NCBI GenBank assembly: GCA_034440615.1
Contig: JAOTOM010002666.1
Location: 49,239 to 113,238 of the forward strand
Length of the DNA stretch: 64,000 bases
Direction: 5' to 3'
Source: Ashinkailepas kermadecensis
Taxonomy: Eukaryota > Arthropoda > Thecostraca > Neolepadidae
The notes under the pieces: generated by a model
Told to the model about the DNA's origin: nothing
The model's database searches: none
The model's input: only the letters and a program-made list of their open reading frames with translations
In this document: piece after piece, positions 35,429 through 45,855 of the stretch
Layout of the letters: each line of letters starts with the position of its first letter
Position numbering within the stretch: the first letter of the stretch is position 1
Translations under genes and position numbers: made by a program

Positions 35429-36192
35429 CGACCGCCTAAAAAAACTCTGCTACGATGTAAACAAAAGCGATGGCCGCGCGGTCCCGCGTGACAGAGGCAA
35501 ACCCAGGAAACATATAGGTTGGAGTGGCAGTATCGCGATCGACTCGAGGCATGCAATTTGCGAACACGGCCGAAGGATATTTCCTTCTAGAGCAGCCGTC
35601 GGCTGACAGCGGTGTGCCGGATGGCGCGGTGGACCGCGCGCCTGCCGGAGAACAGGCCCCGGCAACACTGCGGGCGCGCGGCCTCGCGCGGCAGGCGGCA
35701 ATTGCCAGGGCCATCGAAAGCTAGAGGGCACCTGTACATATTGATCGGCTCGACCGTATGTGCAGCCAGCGTACACATGCTACTAGACGCGCATGTTGGC
35801 AATAAATAATATTCCAAGTCATATCTGAGTCAAATACGAAAACGCTAGTCAACGAATATATTGACCGACACAAACAACAACAAAACGAACAAATACCTCA
35901 ACCGAGGTGCGAGACGAGGAGAGGCGAGGCGTAGGAGGAGATTTCCAGTTTCATTCAGGGATTCAGTTCAGGGTTTTATTGGTGAAGCATGTTCCAATTT
36001 CCTAGTTTTTTTCCCGAAGGTACCGAATCTTCTCCATGAACATATTATAACTCTGGGAGGTCATCAGGCGCTCGTTCTCCTCCACTCTCGCAGCACTGCC
36101 CCCCCCGCGAGTCCTGCCGGCTGGGCTCCTACCCAAACATGATGTGTGTTAAATCCAGGTCGAAAGAGTAAAACGAATCTGTACCGTTATCT
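35429..36192. other. GC-rich patch inside the TIR element, no gene recognised
   Basis: About 35,560-35,710 is CpG-rich; ORFs on both strands (for example 35,524-35,724 plus; 35,450-35,776 minus) carry no known domain. It might be an internal promoter of the element or captured host DNA. Confidence 0.3.
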
Positions 36193-36310
36193 GTGGCAAT
36201 GGTGGTGGTGGTGGTGGTGTTGGTGTTGGTGTTGGTGTTGGTGTTGGTGTTGGCGTTGGTGTTGGCGTTGGTGTTGGCGGTAGTATTGGCGGTAGTGTTG
36301 TCGGTGGTGG
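36193..36310. repeat. (GTTGGT)n / GGTGTT microsatellite
   Basis: Hexanucleotide GTTGGT and close variants (GTTGGC, GGTAGT) repeat over about 115 bases. They give a Val/Leu-rich frame on plus and Asn/Thr- or His-rich frames on minus. The ORFs of 103-164 codons here are repeat artefacts. Confidence 0.92.
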
Positions 36311-36767
36311 TGGCGGCGACAGGAGCATCGGCAGCGAAGGTAGAGAGGGGTAGTGCTGTGAGGCACTGGCGGAGGATGTGGATGGGAAGGCATATGGGCG
36401 ATGGAGGCGTGGGGGGGGGGGGTCCCTCCGGGGTGGCGAAGGCGTCCTGGGTGGTAGTGGCGTATGCGGTGGCAGTGGTGGAGGCGGTGGACGCCCACAC
36501 GCCCGGCACCGGGCTTGAAGACCCGACGCGACCTGAAAGTGGGGAAATGATGAAACTGAGATAAAGGCTACTAGCTCCAGTACAAAGATATCGGTTGAAC
36601 TTTAATGCAAGTTGCAAATGCACGCCCAGTAAACATGCTGATGTCGGGCCGCTGTCGGCATGTGTCGGGTTGAGTTCGGAATATCAATAGCGGCCATCAA
36701 TAGCAGTTTCATGGGGTGGGGATTTGCCGTGTTCACTTCTAGAAGGGATGGACCCCTGTCTGTACAG

Positions 36768-36802
36768 GGTCGAGGTCCGATCCGCTGCATCGGACCTCGA
36801 CC
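36768..36802. repeat. Perfect 14-bp-arm hairpin
   Basis: GGTCGAGGTCCGAT and ATCGGACCTCGACC are separated by 7 bases. Its stem is GC-rich and perfect, suggesting a recent origin or conservation. No function can be assigned. Confidence 0.75.
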
Positions 36803-38700
36803 TCATTGATGTGCCCTAACCATACCATTATCGTGCTGGAATCGCCCATAGTTGCTGACAAAGAACGCTGAGATCGAATTTTTTGTTTTGTTTCCAAAGA
36901 GTTGAACATTGTTCATGGAACAAAAAACTATTTTTGTAATACACAAAATTAGATGCATTATATTTCATAATTATGGTACAGGAAGTACCTATCATCATAC
37001 CCGTGTGTATGAAGGTCAAGCGTGTGAGCTGTATACAACACTAGACGACCTAAAGCTGCCAGACATAGAGTATTATCAGGGCCAGTTTGAGTAGCTTGGA
37101 GGGATGCCGGCAACAACCAACCCCTGTCCCCTCAACCGACTGCACCCACATTAGATTTGCCTCAAAATATCTGCCAAATTAGAACTGAGCGAAAACATAT
37201 GATGCTTTGGTAAAGTGCGGGTAATTCTCCATGGCGGGTGACAAATGGCGCCAAAACTAGCGATATTTGACGATAGTCACTATTTCGTAGTTGGCAGCGT
37301 CTCACATGTGTCCGTCGGTTCCGAGGTCGAATTGCGCGGCGTTTCTGAGGCCGTGTTGCGTTTACGTAGTTATTAATTGATAAATGACCATTGTAGGCAT
37401 ATGGCATTCGGATTTGATCTTGTGGCCCATTGTAAAATCGAGGTGTTGAACAATCTTCAGTTGTGAGTGAGGAATGGTCCGCCAATCCTGTCTGGATAGG
37501 TCAGAATCTAGGTACCCAGGTAGTAATACTTGAAGATTACCGGCACCTACCTTGATACCTTTCCATTTAACAGGCTACGTAGGTAGGTAGGTAGGTAAGT
37601 GCTGCCTAGGTGGGTACACATTTGGATGCATTTGTCTGCATATGTACTTTGATATTACATACTGACCAGAATCAGAATTAACAATAATATGAACATGGGT
37701 AGAATTCATGGAAGCGCTTCAATGCTTCTTTGTAAAATTACTAGAGGAGCTCGTACCTCTTGCAGCATGCAGAGTGGTGCCCACAAAACTTCTTGTAAAT
37801 TCCCTCATGGTGCTTGGGCCCTTCAGCAAGCCAAGCTGCTTGGCTTCCAGCATAATCCTTTTCCATCTGACATTATGGATAATGTGGATAATGGCTGGAT
37901 ACCACAATTCTTGGCATAGCCCATGGTAAATTGGTGCCTATCTAACGTGCCTGCCTACCTAGGCAGGTACCTACATGGCTATCTATGTACCGACACACCA
38001 CAATAGGTATACCTACATATCTGCAAAAAAAAACAGGCAATATGGCATGGACTGCAAAAGTTACTTGCATCCTTTTCCTCCAGTATCATCTTGAAGATGA
38101 TCACTTTTATGTCTTGCAACTTCTCTCACACCCATGACAGATTGTCACAAATGAATGAGCATAATGATTGGACAGCTGATGGTAATGAATGAAGCATTGT
38201 TATCAATGGTTTGTTACCTATCTAGGTGCCTTGATTACACAAACCATCAATAATGTTTTCTGACTCAATGTTTATGCTGAATTAACATGATTGATATATA
38301 ACATGTCAATAAATGTTATGAAAAAATATTTCACAGGAATAACATTTGTTAAATATATCCTACAATGTGTGTCAGGGATCTTATTTGCCTTCTGTGGTTT
38401 CCCATGGCAACCAAGTATGTTGTCATTAGTGAACTGGCTCTGAATAATTTCAGATAGCTATTTAAATGAAAAAAACTTACTAGGCCAACCCATAGTAGCA
38501 TGAAGATTTGCAATAATGTGGAACATTTATGCATGTGCCATAATTTTGTTTTGTTCTTTGATAATTACTTGTATATGACGTATACGTAGATTCGTAGAAA
38601 TTCTACGACATGATTTTCTGCGTACGTATTTTATTGGTGAAACTGGCAAAAGCGTGAAACGTGATTTGAAGTCGTGTTTTTATTTGCAAACTACGATTTG
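36803..38700. other. AT-rich interior of the TIR element
   Basis: Includes (GTAG)n at 37,573-37,592 and palindromic TACCTAGGTA-like words around 37,500-37,610 and 37,950-37,990. ORFs of 60-107 codons have no recognisable domain. No transposase found. Confidence 0.4.
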
Positions 38701-39022
38701 ATGCAGGTTGATGAAACTGGGCCCTGGTACATTGAAGGTCGTATATTTTCTTTACACGCCATGTCTAAAACCCAGGAGCATCTAAGAGCCATTCTTCGTT
38801 GTATTAAACAATACCATTTTTTCTTCGCGATCAAAATGCACCGTTCCAAGGAGAGATCACTTCCGCTACCGGAACTATACTAAGATTTGTGTTTGAATGG
38901 TTTCTCCATTGAAACTCGCTTTGACTAGGTGGGATTTTTTCGTTCTACTAGGTGGGATTTCACGGCACTAGGTGGGACGCATCCCACCTAGTTAATATGT
39001 TAGAGGAGGCCCTGAGTGATAC

Positions 39023-39943
39023 CACTCACATTAGTACCTAGATATCATTGATTCCCAAATATTTCGCACTACCTCACTACAAGAAGAGGTATTGCACGTC
39101 AACAGTAATGGCCCTCTGTGGAGGGCGTGGTAGTGAGGTTACGATAGTAGGAGAGCAGAGGAAAATATCTTCCTGTTACAGAGCTGAAAAATGTGCCGAA
39201 AACTGAAGTGTCGAAAACTGCTCATCCTTACCAGGATGAGTGACAAGGGCGCAGGAACCGAGTTCGGGTGGGGATTAAGGGGGTAGCGATCTCAACGTTG
39301 AACAAGTTGATCATTAACCGTATGGATGTTGCATGGAAATAATCGACTTCCCAAAATGAGTTGTGTTGCCGGGCTAAATCTTGAGTTCACTTCTTCCATG
39401 GAACAACACAGGCCTAAATGTTAAACCTGGCAATTGGTGCTGCATCAGGAAAACCAAAAGTGCACACAGTTCCACCCCTGAGCAGACTCTATTTCGTGGC
39501 ATGAGCCCCCTTCCGAAAAAAACACGTGGATTTGGTATGTCATCTTTTGCATTTATTTGGCTTGCAGTGCAAGACATAATGCAAAGGACACGGGAAAGCA
39601 CAATTTACTCACCAATATGCCCATCCACAACACTCAGCATTCATTAAAACAAAATATAGGCACCGAAACAGCAACCACAGGAACCGTCCGACGGCAGAAC
39701 GTGGCAAATAACTCGGCATATGTCAAGTTGTCTGCCGCCGACGACGCCGACGTCGAACAAAGCTACTGTATCATAATCGCTATGGCTAATGCATTGCGTG
39801 ATGCCATCCATTTATGTTCTGACGTCTGAGGCTGTGGACGTCGCCGACGTCGGGTTCTGCTCGATTCGGCTCGGTTCTTTCAGTCCTGCCCAGTCCTGGC
39901 ATCGTTCTGCCGGGACTCTGCCGGGTTTCTGACACGTATAAAC
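39023..39943. other. Right arm of the outer insertion element
   Basis: Together with 21,442-21,678 this is probably the original element that split the LINE ORF. It contains an internal inverted pair (CACTACCTCACTA at ~39,068 and GTAGTGAGG at ~39,131), and its last 130 bases mirror the left end. ORFs up to 90 codons are unrecognised. Confidence 0.5.
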
Positions 39944-40440
39944 AGGCCTTTAGGCCTGGTCCGGTGATACCGATGCCTACTTTTGCCTCATGTTTTGACC
40001 CATCCGTGAATACGAATGATTTGTGGTTGCTGAGATCGGCGGATTCTTTGAAGGTGCCAATAATTTAGTCGGCGTGTTATCCGATTTCTTTTTCGAGAAC
40101 AAGCTTTCGACCTTCGGTCGACTGTGGGTTCAGAATGGCCTCGTGGGCGGTCCAGCTGCAGTGGTAGGCATTATGAGGTTGAACTATGAAAGTGCAGTGG
40201 CAATTTGAACACTAAATGGTAGGAGTTTGCGTCCAAACTGGCTCCTGTCATATTTGTCAGGCCGGAAGCATCGATGATGTCCATAGTGGTTTTCAATGGA
40301 CTTGAGTTTGATGTGGTAGCGGCACAGCTGTTGTGTCCTCAGGAGGGCATGTATGTCTCAGTCTACCAGAAGACTAACTGTGAGTGTGCTGCTGAGGTTC
40401 CTGTGACTGCTCTGATACAGCTGTTCTGAATAACATCTGA
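39944..40440 (-). pseudogene. N-terminal half of the split LINE RNase H ORF, with RT thumb
   Basis: The minus strand reads, from 40,440 downward, SDVIQNSCIRAVTG (typical end of the RT thumb), then YHIKLKSIENHYGHH, then after frame breaks SFVFTDGSKHEAKVGIGIT and GPGLK. FTDGS is the first catalytic Asp motif of RNase H and is intact. The sequence stops at AGGCCT, where the transposon end starts. The second and third catalytic motifs are found at 21.03-21.43 kb in the same orientation. Upstream (40,440-40,600) nothing is clear. Confidence 0.78.
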
Positions 40441-42001
40441 TATCATTGGACACACTTGTAACTTAGAACGGCCCCTTCCCGTCCATGCCCGTCTAACCTT
40501 CCTAAGAAGGGACGGGTCCTTCTTCTCGGTTGACTTTCCCAAGGTTACTAAATATAATAATCTTGGTTGGTTTTGGCCGACCATGTTAGGCAAAACAGGT
40601 TCCAGGACATGTTTACCGTGTGAATTCGGATTCAGCGGTATTCGTCATTTTTTAGACGTCAAAATAGTCGCTTGCCAGCAGTTGCACGTGATTCAAATTG
40701 GTGTGACATGTGGGGCCTGGCTCGACCTGGCCCGTTGACCTTACACGATGCGAGGTGCACGTACCGGGGTACTCTTGAACCGCCCTGGAGACCGGCTGTC
40801 GGTACGAATACACATTGGACATTGCTAGATTTATATCGTGCACACAACTCGCTGGTGTCCGTCCGAAACCTCAGCTCAATCAGGAGTGAAAAAGCGAGGA
40901 GTGGCGACAACCACCTTTGGAGGGCAAGCGTGGCGAAATGCGTTCGGTAGACACATAACACATAATTGCAAGGAGATTAACACCATTTCGACAAAGTAGG
41001 CATGCGCCTAAATATTCGGTTACTACTCAATTAAATTAAAGTCGAGCCTCCCAGGATCGCTTCCAAGTAAAAAATGGATCGCGAAAGATGCGGAATTATT
41101 CTTTTAATTAAGTTATGAGTAATGCGGCACATTAAAACGTAACGGTGTTGCATTTGGCTGTTTTCCCTTTCCCTCCAGTTTGGAAGCCCGCGCCACTGCA
41201 CTTGTTGTTTACTGAAGGTGATCTAACGCGATTGACTGCGGTGGAACTAAGCCATTAGCAGAATGACCTATTTTCCAAGCTATTAACGAAATTGCCACAC
41301 AGAAACAATGTCGCCAGTGTCATGTGTGGCTTCAGTTAGCATTAATTCTAAACTGGAAGGAGACGAGGAGAAGTTTTTTTTACGCTAGCTAGCACGTGAA
41401 TGTAACCCGAAACGTGTTGCTCAGATTCCATCAAGCTTTCTCTCCTGTGTCGTCATACCAGCATGTGTGTGTGTGTATTTGGACAACTTTTAAGATGTAA
41501 TACAGCAGTCTGACGTCGCGTCCACCAGAAATGACGTCCAAGCTAGGCAACGTGGTATGACACCAATTCCTGAAAAAACCGCAAACGACCTATCATCAGC
41601 CATGCCATGCGATGTGGGCAACACCACGGAATGTAATGTTGTCACGCCGCTTTTCGGTGGTCGCGAGCAAGCTGCCTGGGGAGGAGGTCCATCCCTTTGG
41701 ATGGTGAGGATCAACGGCGTTTAACTAAAACATGGCAGAACCGGACGATTCCAGAACAAATCACTGAGGTAGACCCTCAAGTTGTGCACCACATCCCTCC
41801 GATTTTGATAAAAACTGGTGTACTGGGTTATCTACGGCCTAGACTACGATTAAGATATTTCTTATTTCTCAATCAAAGGGGTCATGAGATACAGGTTAGG
41901 AACTTTTTGAGGTCACGAACAAAGTTCATATAGGAAATCATTTTTAGCGGTAGCAATTAGCTTACGACACCTATATATCATTTGAAAGTTGAGTATCTGC
42001 C
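40441..42001. other. Intergenic, no gene recognised
   Basis: Contains a short (GT)n at 41,462-41,476. ORFs (for example 40,659-40,961 minus, 100 codons) show no domain. Confidence 0.4.
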
Positions 42002-42031
42002 CAATGCAGTACAAATAAATGTACTGCATTG
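42002..42031. repeat. Perfect 11-bp-arm hairpin
   Basis: CAATGCAGTAC and GTACTGCATTG are separated by 8 AT-rich bases. No function can be assigned. Confidence 0.7.
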
Positions 42032-42994
42032 ACACCTATTGGCCAGTCCGGGGTGTCCACACGGCTGTTCTGCATAAGCCGGTCACCAGTCTCGGTTGTA
42101 GATTGCATATGAAAAGTGCACACGCGGCGCAGCACCGGTGTCATTAATTCTACATTACAATCATATAACTTAAATAAAAAGCATGTACCGCAATATGCTC
42201 CATGCCCATTGTAGCTAGCGAAAATAGACTAAACTGTTGTAGCTTCTTTTAGCTTTAGCTGCTTCTGCTTCTAGCTGCTGGACGCTCATTACTCAATCAA
42301 CTAATTGCACCTTCGACCAGCGCAGCAGTTATTAGGCGCAGGCCGAACAGGGCCGGAACGGCCTAGCCACCCGGAAGTCACCCTGCCGCCGCCTACCCAG
42401 CTGGTGCCACGCAATAGGAGTCGGACTGGGGTTAGGGGCCGGCGCATCACACAATGACACACCACATCCATAGATGGCGCTGGCCGCATCGGCCTTTACG
42501 TGTCGTAATCACACTATCTCAATGTCGATGTCGATTCAAATTCCGCTGTCGATCGGCCATTTCAGCTTTCCACATTTTCCCACAAATGCCTCACTCCATG
42601 TAAGAGGAGACACAAACACAATATGGTTACCTACAACCATGGGTGTCACTTTATGAAACTGGTTGGTTGGGGGAGGTTGGAAAATAACCTTTCTGATGGC
42701 CAAAACTTCCCCAAAAGCTATTTGTATCTAACGTATACCCATTAGTTGAGCTTGGAAGGGCAAATCAATGATTGAGGGGGCCAGTAACGCCTTTAGCAGA
42801 CACAAAGTGAAAACCTGTCTACAACTTGCAATGCCTCCCGCCTCCTGTCTCCGCAACCTCACGGTAACGACACTAGTTTGATCCGCCACCACTCCGGCAA
42901 CCTCACCTACCACGCATGTCTTCCCCACCAGGCAATCGTCAATCAATCGTCATTACAGAAACCGAACAGCTGATAATTTGTCGGAGTCCAAACC
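42032..42994. other. Intergenic, no gene recognised
   Basis: Short ORFs only; nothing recognisable. Confidence 0.4.
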
Positions 42995-44356
42995 CAGGGG
43001 TGTAGCTTTGTATGCTTTCGGAGAGCATTCACCCCCACCCCAATGTTGGCTTTTCCCTCCCAATAAATTCGACTTGAACATGGAACCCTGTTCATGCACT
43101 GTGTCCTACCGATACTTCTCGGGAGCCTACACCTATGTCCAGACCGCCGCATGTCGAGGTCGTAGCAACTAAACTGTTGAAAGGGATGCTAAGCGCAGAT
43201 GAGGGTACGCTAATTAGTGTAAATGATTATCAAAATTGACAACTTTCGAGAATGTACGTACTTATCGACAATATCCCGGCACACCGTCACTCCACAGAAT
43301 GGAGAGCAACATCATTGGACGCGCCACCGTCTACTTGACAAACTAACAGTCCAAATTCCCGAATTAAACAATCAGAAAGGGATTTTTGAGAACCGGCTCA
43401 ATTTCCTGGCATTTCTTTAGAAGCCCATTACGGAATTTGAAACTTTTCATGTATATTTAACGATCAAACCCCGCGGTTCGCGCCGCAACAACTAACATTT
43501 CCAGTACTGGGAAGTGACTCCACTAATTATCAGCTCATATACGATCCGCGTATACACTCCGTGTTGCTCTGCTGTCCACTGAAATCCGGCCCCTGTTAAT
43601 GTGTATTGGCAGCCGGTGACGTCACCTGGGCGCAGATTTGGGTTCAGCCGGCTGTCACGACAGCAAGAAATAGTACTTTTCCGACTGTACTCCTGACTAG
43701 CTAGTGTAGGTAATATGTATAATTTATATGTCAAGTGAAAGTTTGTTTCATGGTATTTCGATAATCGTCGAAAGCTTTCATATGATCGTGCTATTTATTG
43801 CGTAAAATGATGTTATTTATACCCATGTCACATCCATCGATACTATGTAACTTAAGCGAGGCCGCGTCCCCAATGCTGGTAGCGCGCTTGGTAGCGCGTC
43901 GGTTTCATAATTCTGAGACGCCGGGGTCGAGGCCCGGGGCGGACGCGCTTTTTGTTGGTATTGACGGGGAATCCTTCTAATTAGCGGCGCTAGATTATGA
44001 TTTTGCTTACATGGGACGAGCTTTTGCATACAGGGAAATGAAGCACGCATATATTCTGTAGGGCTAGGGTTCGGCCACCACAATTTGTGCTATGGTTGAT
44101 CACTTTTCTATCCAACCAGCCATAGGAACTACGGCACGCGTTCACGGCTTAGGACATGGTGCAGGCCCCCAGACTCTCGCTGGCATGTACAGCGTGGGAT
44201 CAGGGGCAGAGGCAGAGGGCATGTCCCCTGAATTTGGCCCCCAAATGGATTTGGGGGCCACACTCCATAAGGTCTCGTGTTAAAAGTAGAAATTATGGGG
44301 AAGCCAACATTGAGGGGAAACTTGCCCCCTCAGAAGGATGTAAAGCAACACCCCTG
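42995..44356. mobile_element. Putative TIR element (CAGGGGTGT ends, 1.36 kb)
   Basis: The left end starts CAGGGGTGTAGCTTTGTATG and runs to AATGTTGGCTT within 65 bases. The right end, read in reverse from 44,356, starts CAGGGGTGTTGCTTTACATC and also reaches AATGTTGGCTT at about the same distance. Related ends occur at 44,770-44,862 (reverse) and 51,001-51,062 (forward), so this is a dispersed family. No transposase seen. The 8-base flanks do not match, so either the duplication has decayed or the ends belong to two copies. Confidence 0.65.
43871..43945 (+). pseudogene. tRNA-Met-like relic
   Basis: TAGCGCGCTTGGTAGCGCGT matches the D-arm of elongator tRNA-Met; TTTCATAATT would place a CAT anticodon; GGGGTCGAGGCCC resembles a T-arm. 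The bases that should form the acceptor stem do not pair properly and the T-loop is altered (GTCGAGG). I therefore call it a tRNA pseudogene or a SINE head. Confidence 0.5.
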
Positions 44357-44862
44357 GGAGTGCATATGATCAGGGTAGGTGACTGGTTATCAAAACCAAT
44401 CAATTGAATATGTTGCCGAACAGTGAAATGACTTGACCCGCACTGGGGTGAGTGATATCGATGCCAGTTCTAAGCTCGGCTCCATGCCTCTCCAGAGACT
44501 ATTCTCGGCGAGCACACGTCGCCAGGACCCCGTAAGCCTTGCTTTGACAAGGACAGACCTCGACTATGTCCGGATCCTCGCGAAATACATGATGATAAAT
44601 TGGTCTGTCGAGTTGAATTGGACTCTAACACATGGCGGAAACTTTCAATGAGCCTCGGATGTCTGTTGAGCTGGTCGGATTTTTGGGCATGGTGAACACA
44701 GAACGCTGCATTCATCTCTCTGGGTTGGGGGAAGGACCACATAGGGTCCCATGTTAAAAGTTGGAATCATAGTGAGGCCACAGCCAACATTGGTGGTGGT
44801 GGTGGGGGAGCAGTGCATCCATTCCAAAGGCATACAATGCTACTGCCCCTGGTTGCTGGCTT
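44200..44862. repeat. Imperfect duplication of a repeat end (two copies ~490 bp apart)
   Basis: The stretch 44,200-44,368 (GTGTTAAAAGTAGAAATTAT, GCCAACATTG, a G-rich word, a TTGC/ATGC-CCCCTGG end) recurs at 44,690-44,862 (CATGTTAAAAGTTGGAATCAT, GCCAACATTGG, CCCCTGGTTGC). Both are the same terminus of the CAGGGGTGT family in the same orientation. Confidence 0.6.
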
Positions 44863-45766
44863 CGATATTAAACAATTTTTTTGACGGGATGGGTGCCATG
44901 TTACAAAGAAGAAAACGATAAATTTGCAGCATATATATATTGAGTCAATCAATTTACATGAATGGATGAGTGTTAATGGATTTTGAGAAAAAGTGTACAA
45001 ATATCATGCTGATGAATGTCAGTAAGTTGATGTGGTCCATCAGTTCTGTCAGAAATGCTTTTCCTCATTTAGCAAGGAAAATAATACCATAAAGGAGCTT
45101 TGAGTGAGGTAATATGAAATGAAAAGTGTATATTGTTGCAGCTTAGTTGGGACACAAGATGTTGCTCAAATTTTGCCTCTTTCAAGGAAAAAATCAGTCA
45201 GCTAGGTTAGGTTAGGTTTGGGTAAATATGCATAAGAAACCCCAAAGCCAATGTTTAGTTAAAACATGTGTTGTTCTGGTGTTTCCTGATGTGATTTGAA
45301 GGAATTTTATATTTATTTTATGGGAAGTGAAAACTTTTTTACATACAAGCAGTTCAAGTTGATCTTAAGAAACAGTAATTTGACGAAGAAAATAATATTA
45401 AAATCATTCAAGTAACATTTTTGAAACACTAGAAAAACATCTTTTTGACAATGCAGGTACATGTTATTCCCCAGCCATAAAGAAAAAAATGGGAAGTGTG
45501 AGGAAAATTGGGTTTTGGATGACTAACAAAGAATATTGAAGTCAGAGTATAACAAAATATCTTAACTGAATCTAACCTAACCTACTGATGTTAGATCGCC
45601 TATAACATCCTGATGTTCAATCATCTAAAACCTACTGATGTTGGATGTTGGATGTTACATGTGATTTCCCAAAGAAATGGTACATGTATTTGACCTTAAT
45701 TGTACCATTGTAGCAATCATACACTGTACATTAATTCACAATGTGATCTGGACATTCAGTTAATGG

Positions 45767-45768
<2 letters not shown>
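44863..45768. other. AT-rich intergenic DNA
   Basis: Contains GGTTAGGTTAGG (about 45,204-45,216) and TAACCTAACC (about 45,571-45,582), short arthropod-telomere-like tracts in opposite orientation, and a thrice-repeated CTGATGTT word near 45,585-45,645. No gene. Confidence 0.4.

Positions 45769-45849
<81 letters not shown>
45769..45849. repeat. (AT)n microsatellite
   Basis: About 40 uninterrupted AT units. The 67-codon ORF across it encodes an alternating Ile-Tyr run and is an artefact. Confidence 0.98.

Positions 45850-45855
<6 letters not shown>

Larger units (their letters stand above)
34203..38724. mobile_element. 4.5-kb TIR element, PIF/Harbinger-like ends
   Basis: Both ends carry GGGCCCAGTTTCATCAA (34,203-34,219; right copy 38,708-38,724 in reverse), identical over 17 bases. 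ACGATTT and TCACG words are enriched within 150 bases of each end. From memory, GGGCCC-starting ends occur in PIF/Harbinger elements, which make 3-bp duplications; no clear duplication is visible, perhaps because the left edge abuts the Penelope insertion (the two overlap by 2 bases). No complete transposase was recognised. The interior holds a LINE fragment, a GGTGTT repeat, a GC-rich patch and a hairpin. Confidence 0.65.
21687..39014. mobile_element. hAT-type unit with perfect 8-bp duplication (17.3 kb with insertions)
   Basis: The ends are CAGGGCCTCCTCT on the left (21,687) and its reverse complement on the right (ending 39,014). Both are bordered by AGTGATAC (21,679-21,686 and 39,015-39,022). 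CAGGG ends with an 8-bp duplication are characteristic of hAT elements. Copies of ACTAGGTGGGAT lie near the ends: one at 21,711-21,722 (as ATTAGGTGGGAT), three direct at 38,924-38,977 and one inverted at 38,983-38,992. Such subterminal sites bind hAT transposases. No hAT transposase was recognised. Most of the interior is later insertions. Confidence 0.8.
21442..39943. mobile_element. 18.5-kb insertion with inverted ends splitting a LINE ORF
   Basis: Left end GTTTACACGTGGCAGAA (21,442 on) and right end, read in reverse from 39,943, GTTTATACGTGTCAGAA match in 22 of the first 26 bases; a second similar block (CCCGACGT, GCGACGT) lies further in. Each end is bordered by AGGCCT (21,436-21,441 and 39,944-39,949). 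Removing the insert and one AGGCCT joins the two RNase H halves in frame. Because AGGCCT is a palindrome, the duplication could be 6, 4 (GGCC) or 2 bases. The element's own sequence is probably only about 1.2 kb (21,442-21,686 plus 39,015-39,943); the rest is a later nested insertion. The superfamily is unclear. Confidence 0.75.

Noticed and set aside
36193..36623. 164-codon Thr/Asn-rich minus ORF as a mucin-like or silk-like gene
   Set aside because: The Thr/Asn run is the GTTGGT microsatellite read in reverse; the remaining part has no signal peptide or domain.
21442..39943. A Polinton/Maverick, suggested by the 18.5-kb length and a possible 6-bp duplication
   Set aside because: No DNA polymerase B, integrase, ATPase, protease or capsid-like genes are present, the inverted ends are short and do not start like Polintons, and most of the length is explained by nested known elements.
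43871..43945. A functional tRNA-Met gene
   Set aside because: Acceptor stem does not pair with the proper 5' bases and the T-loop deviates; better explained as a pseudogene or SINE head.
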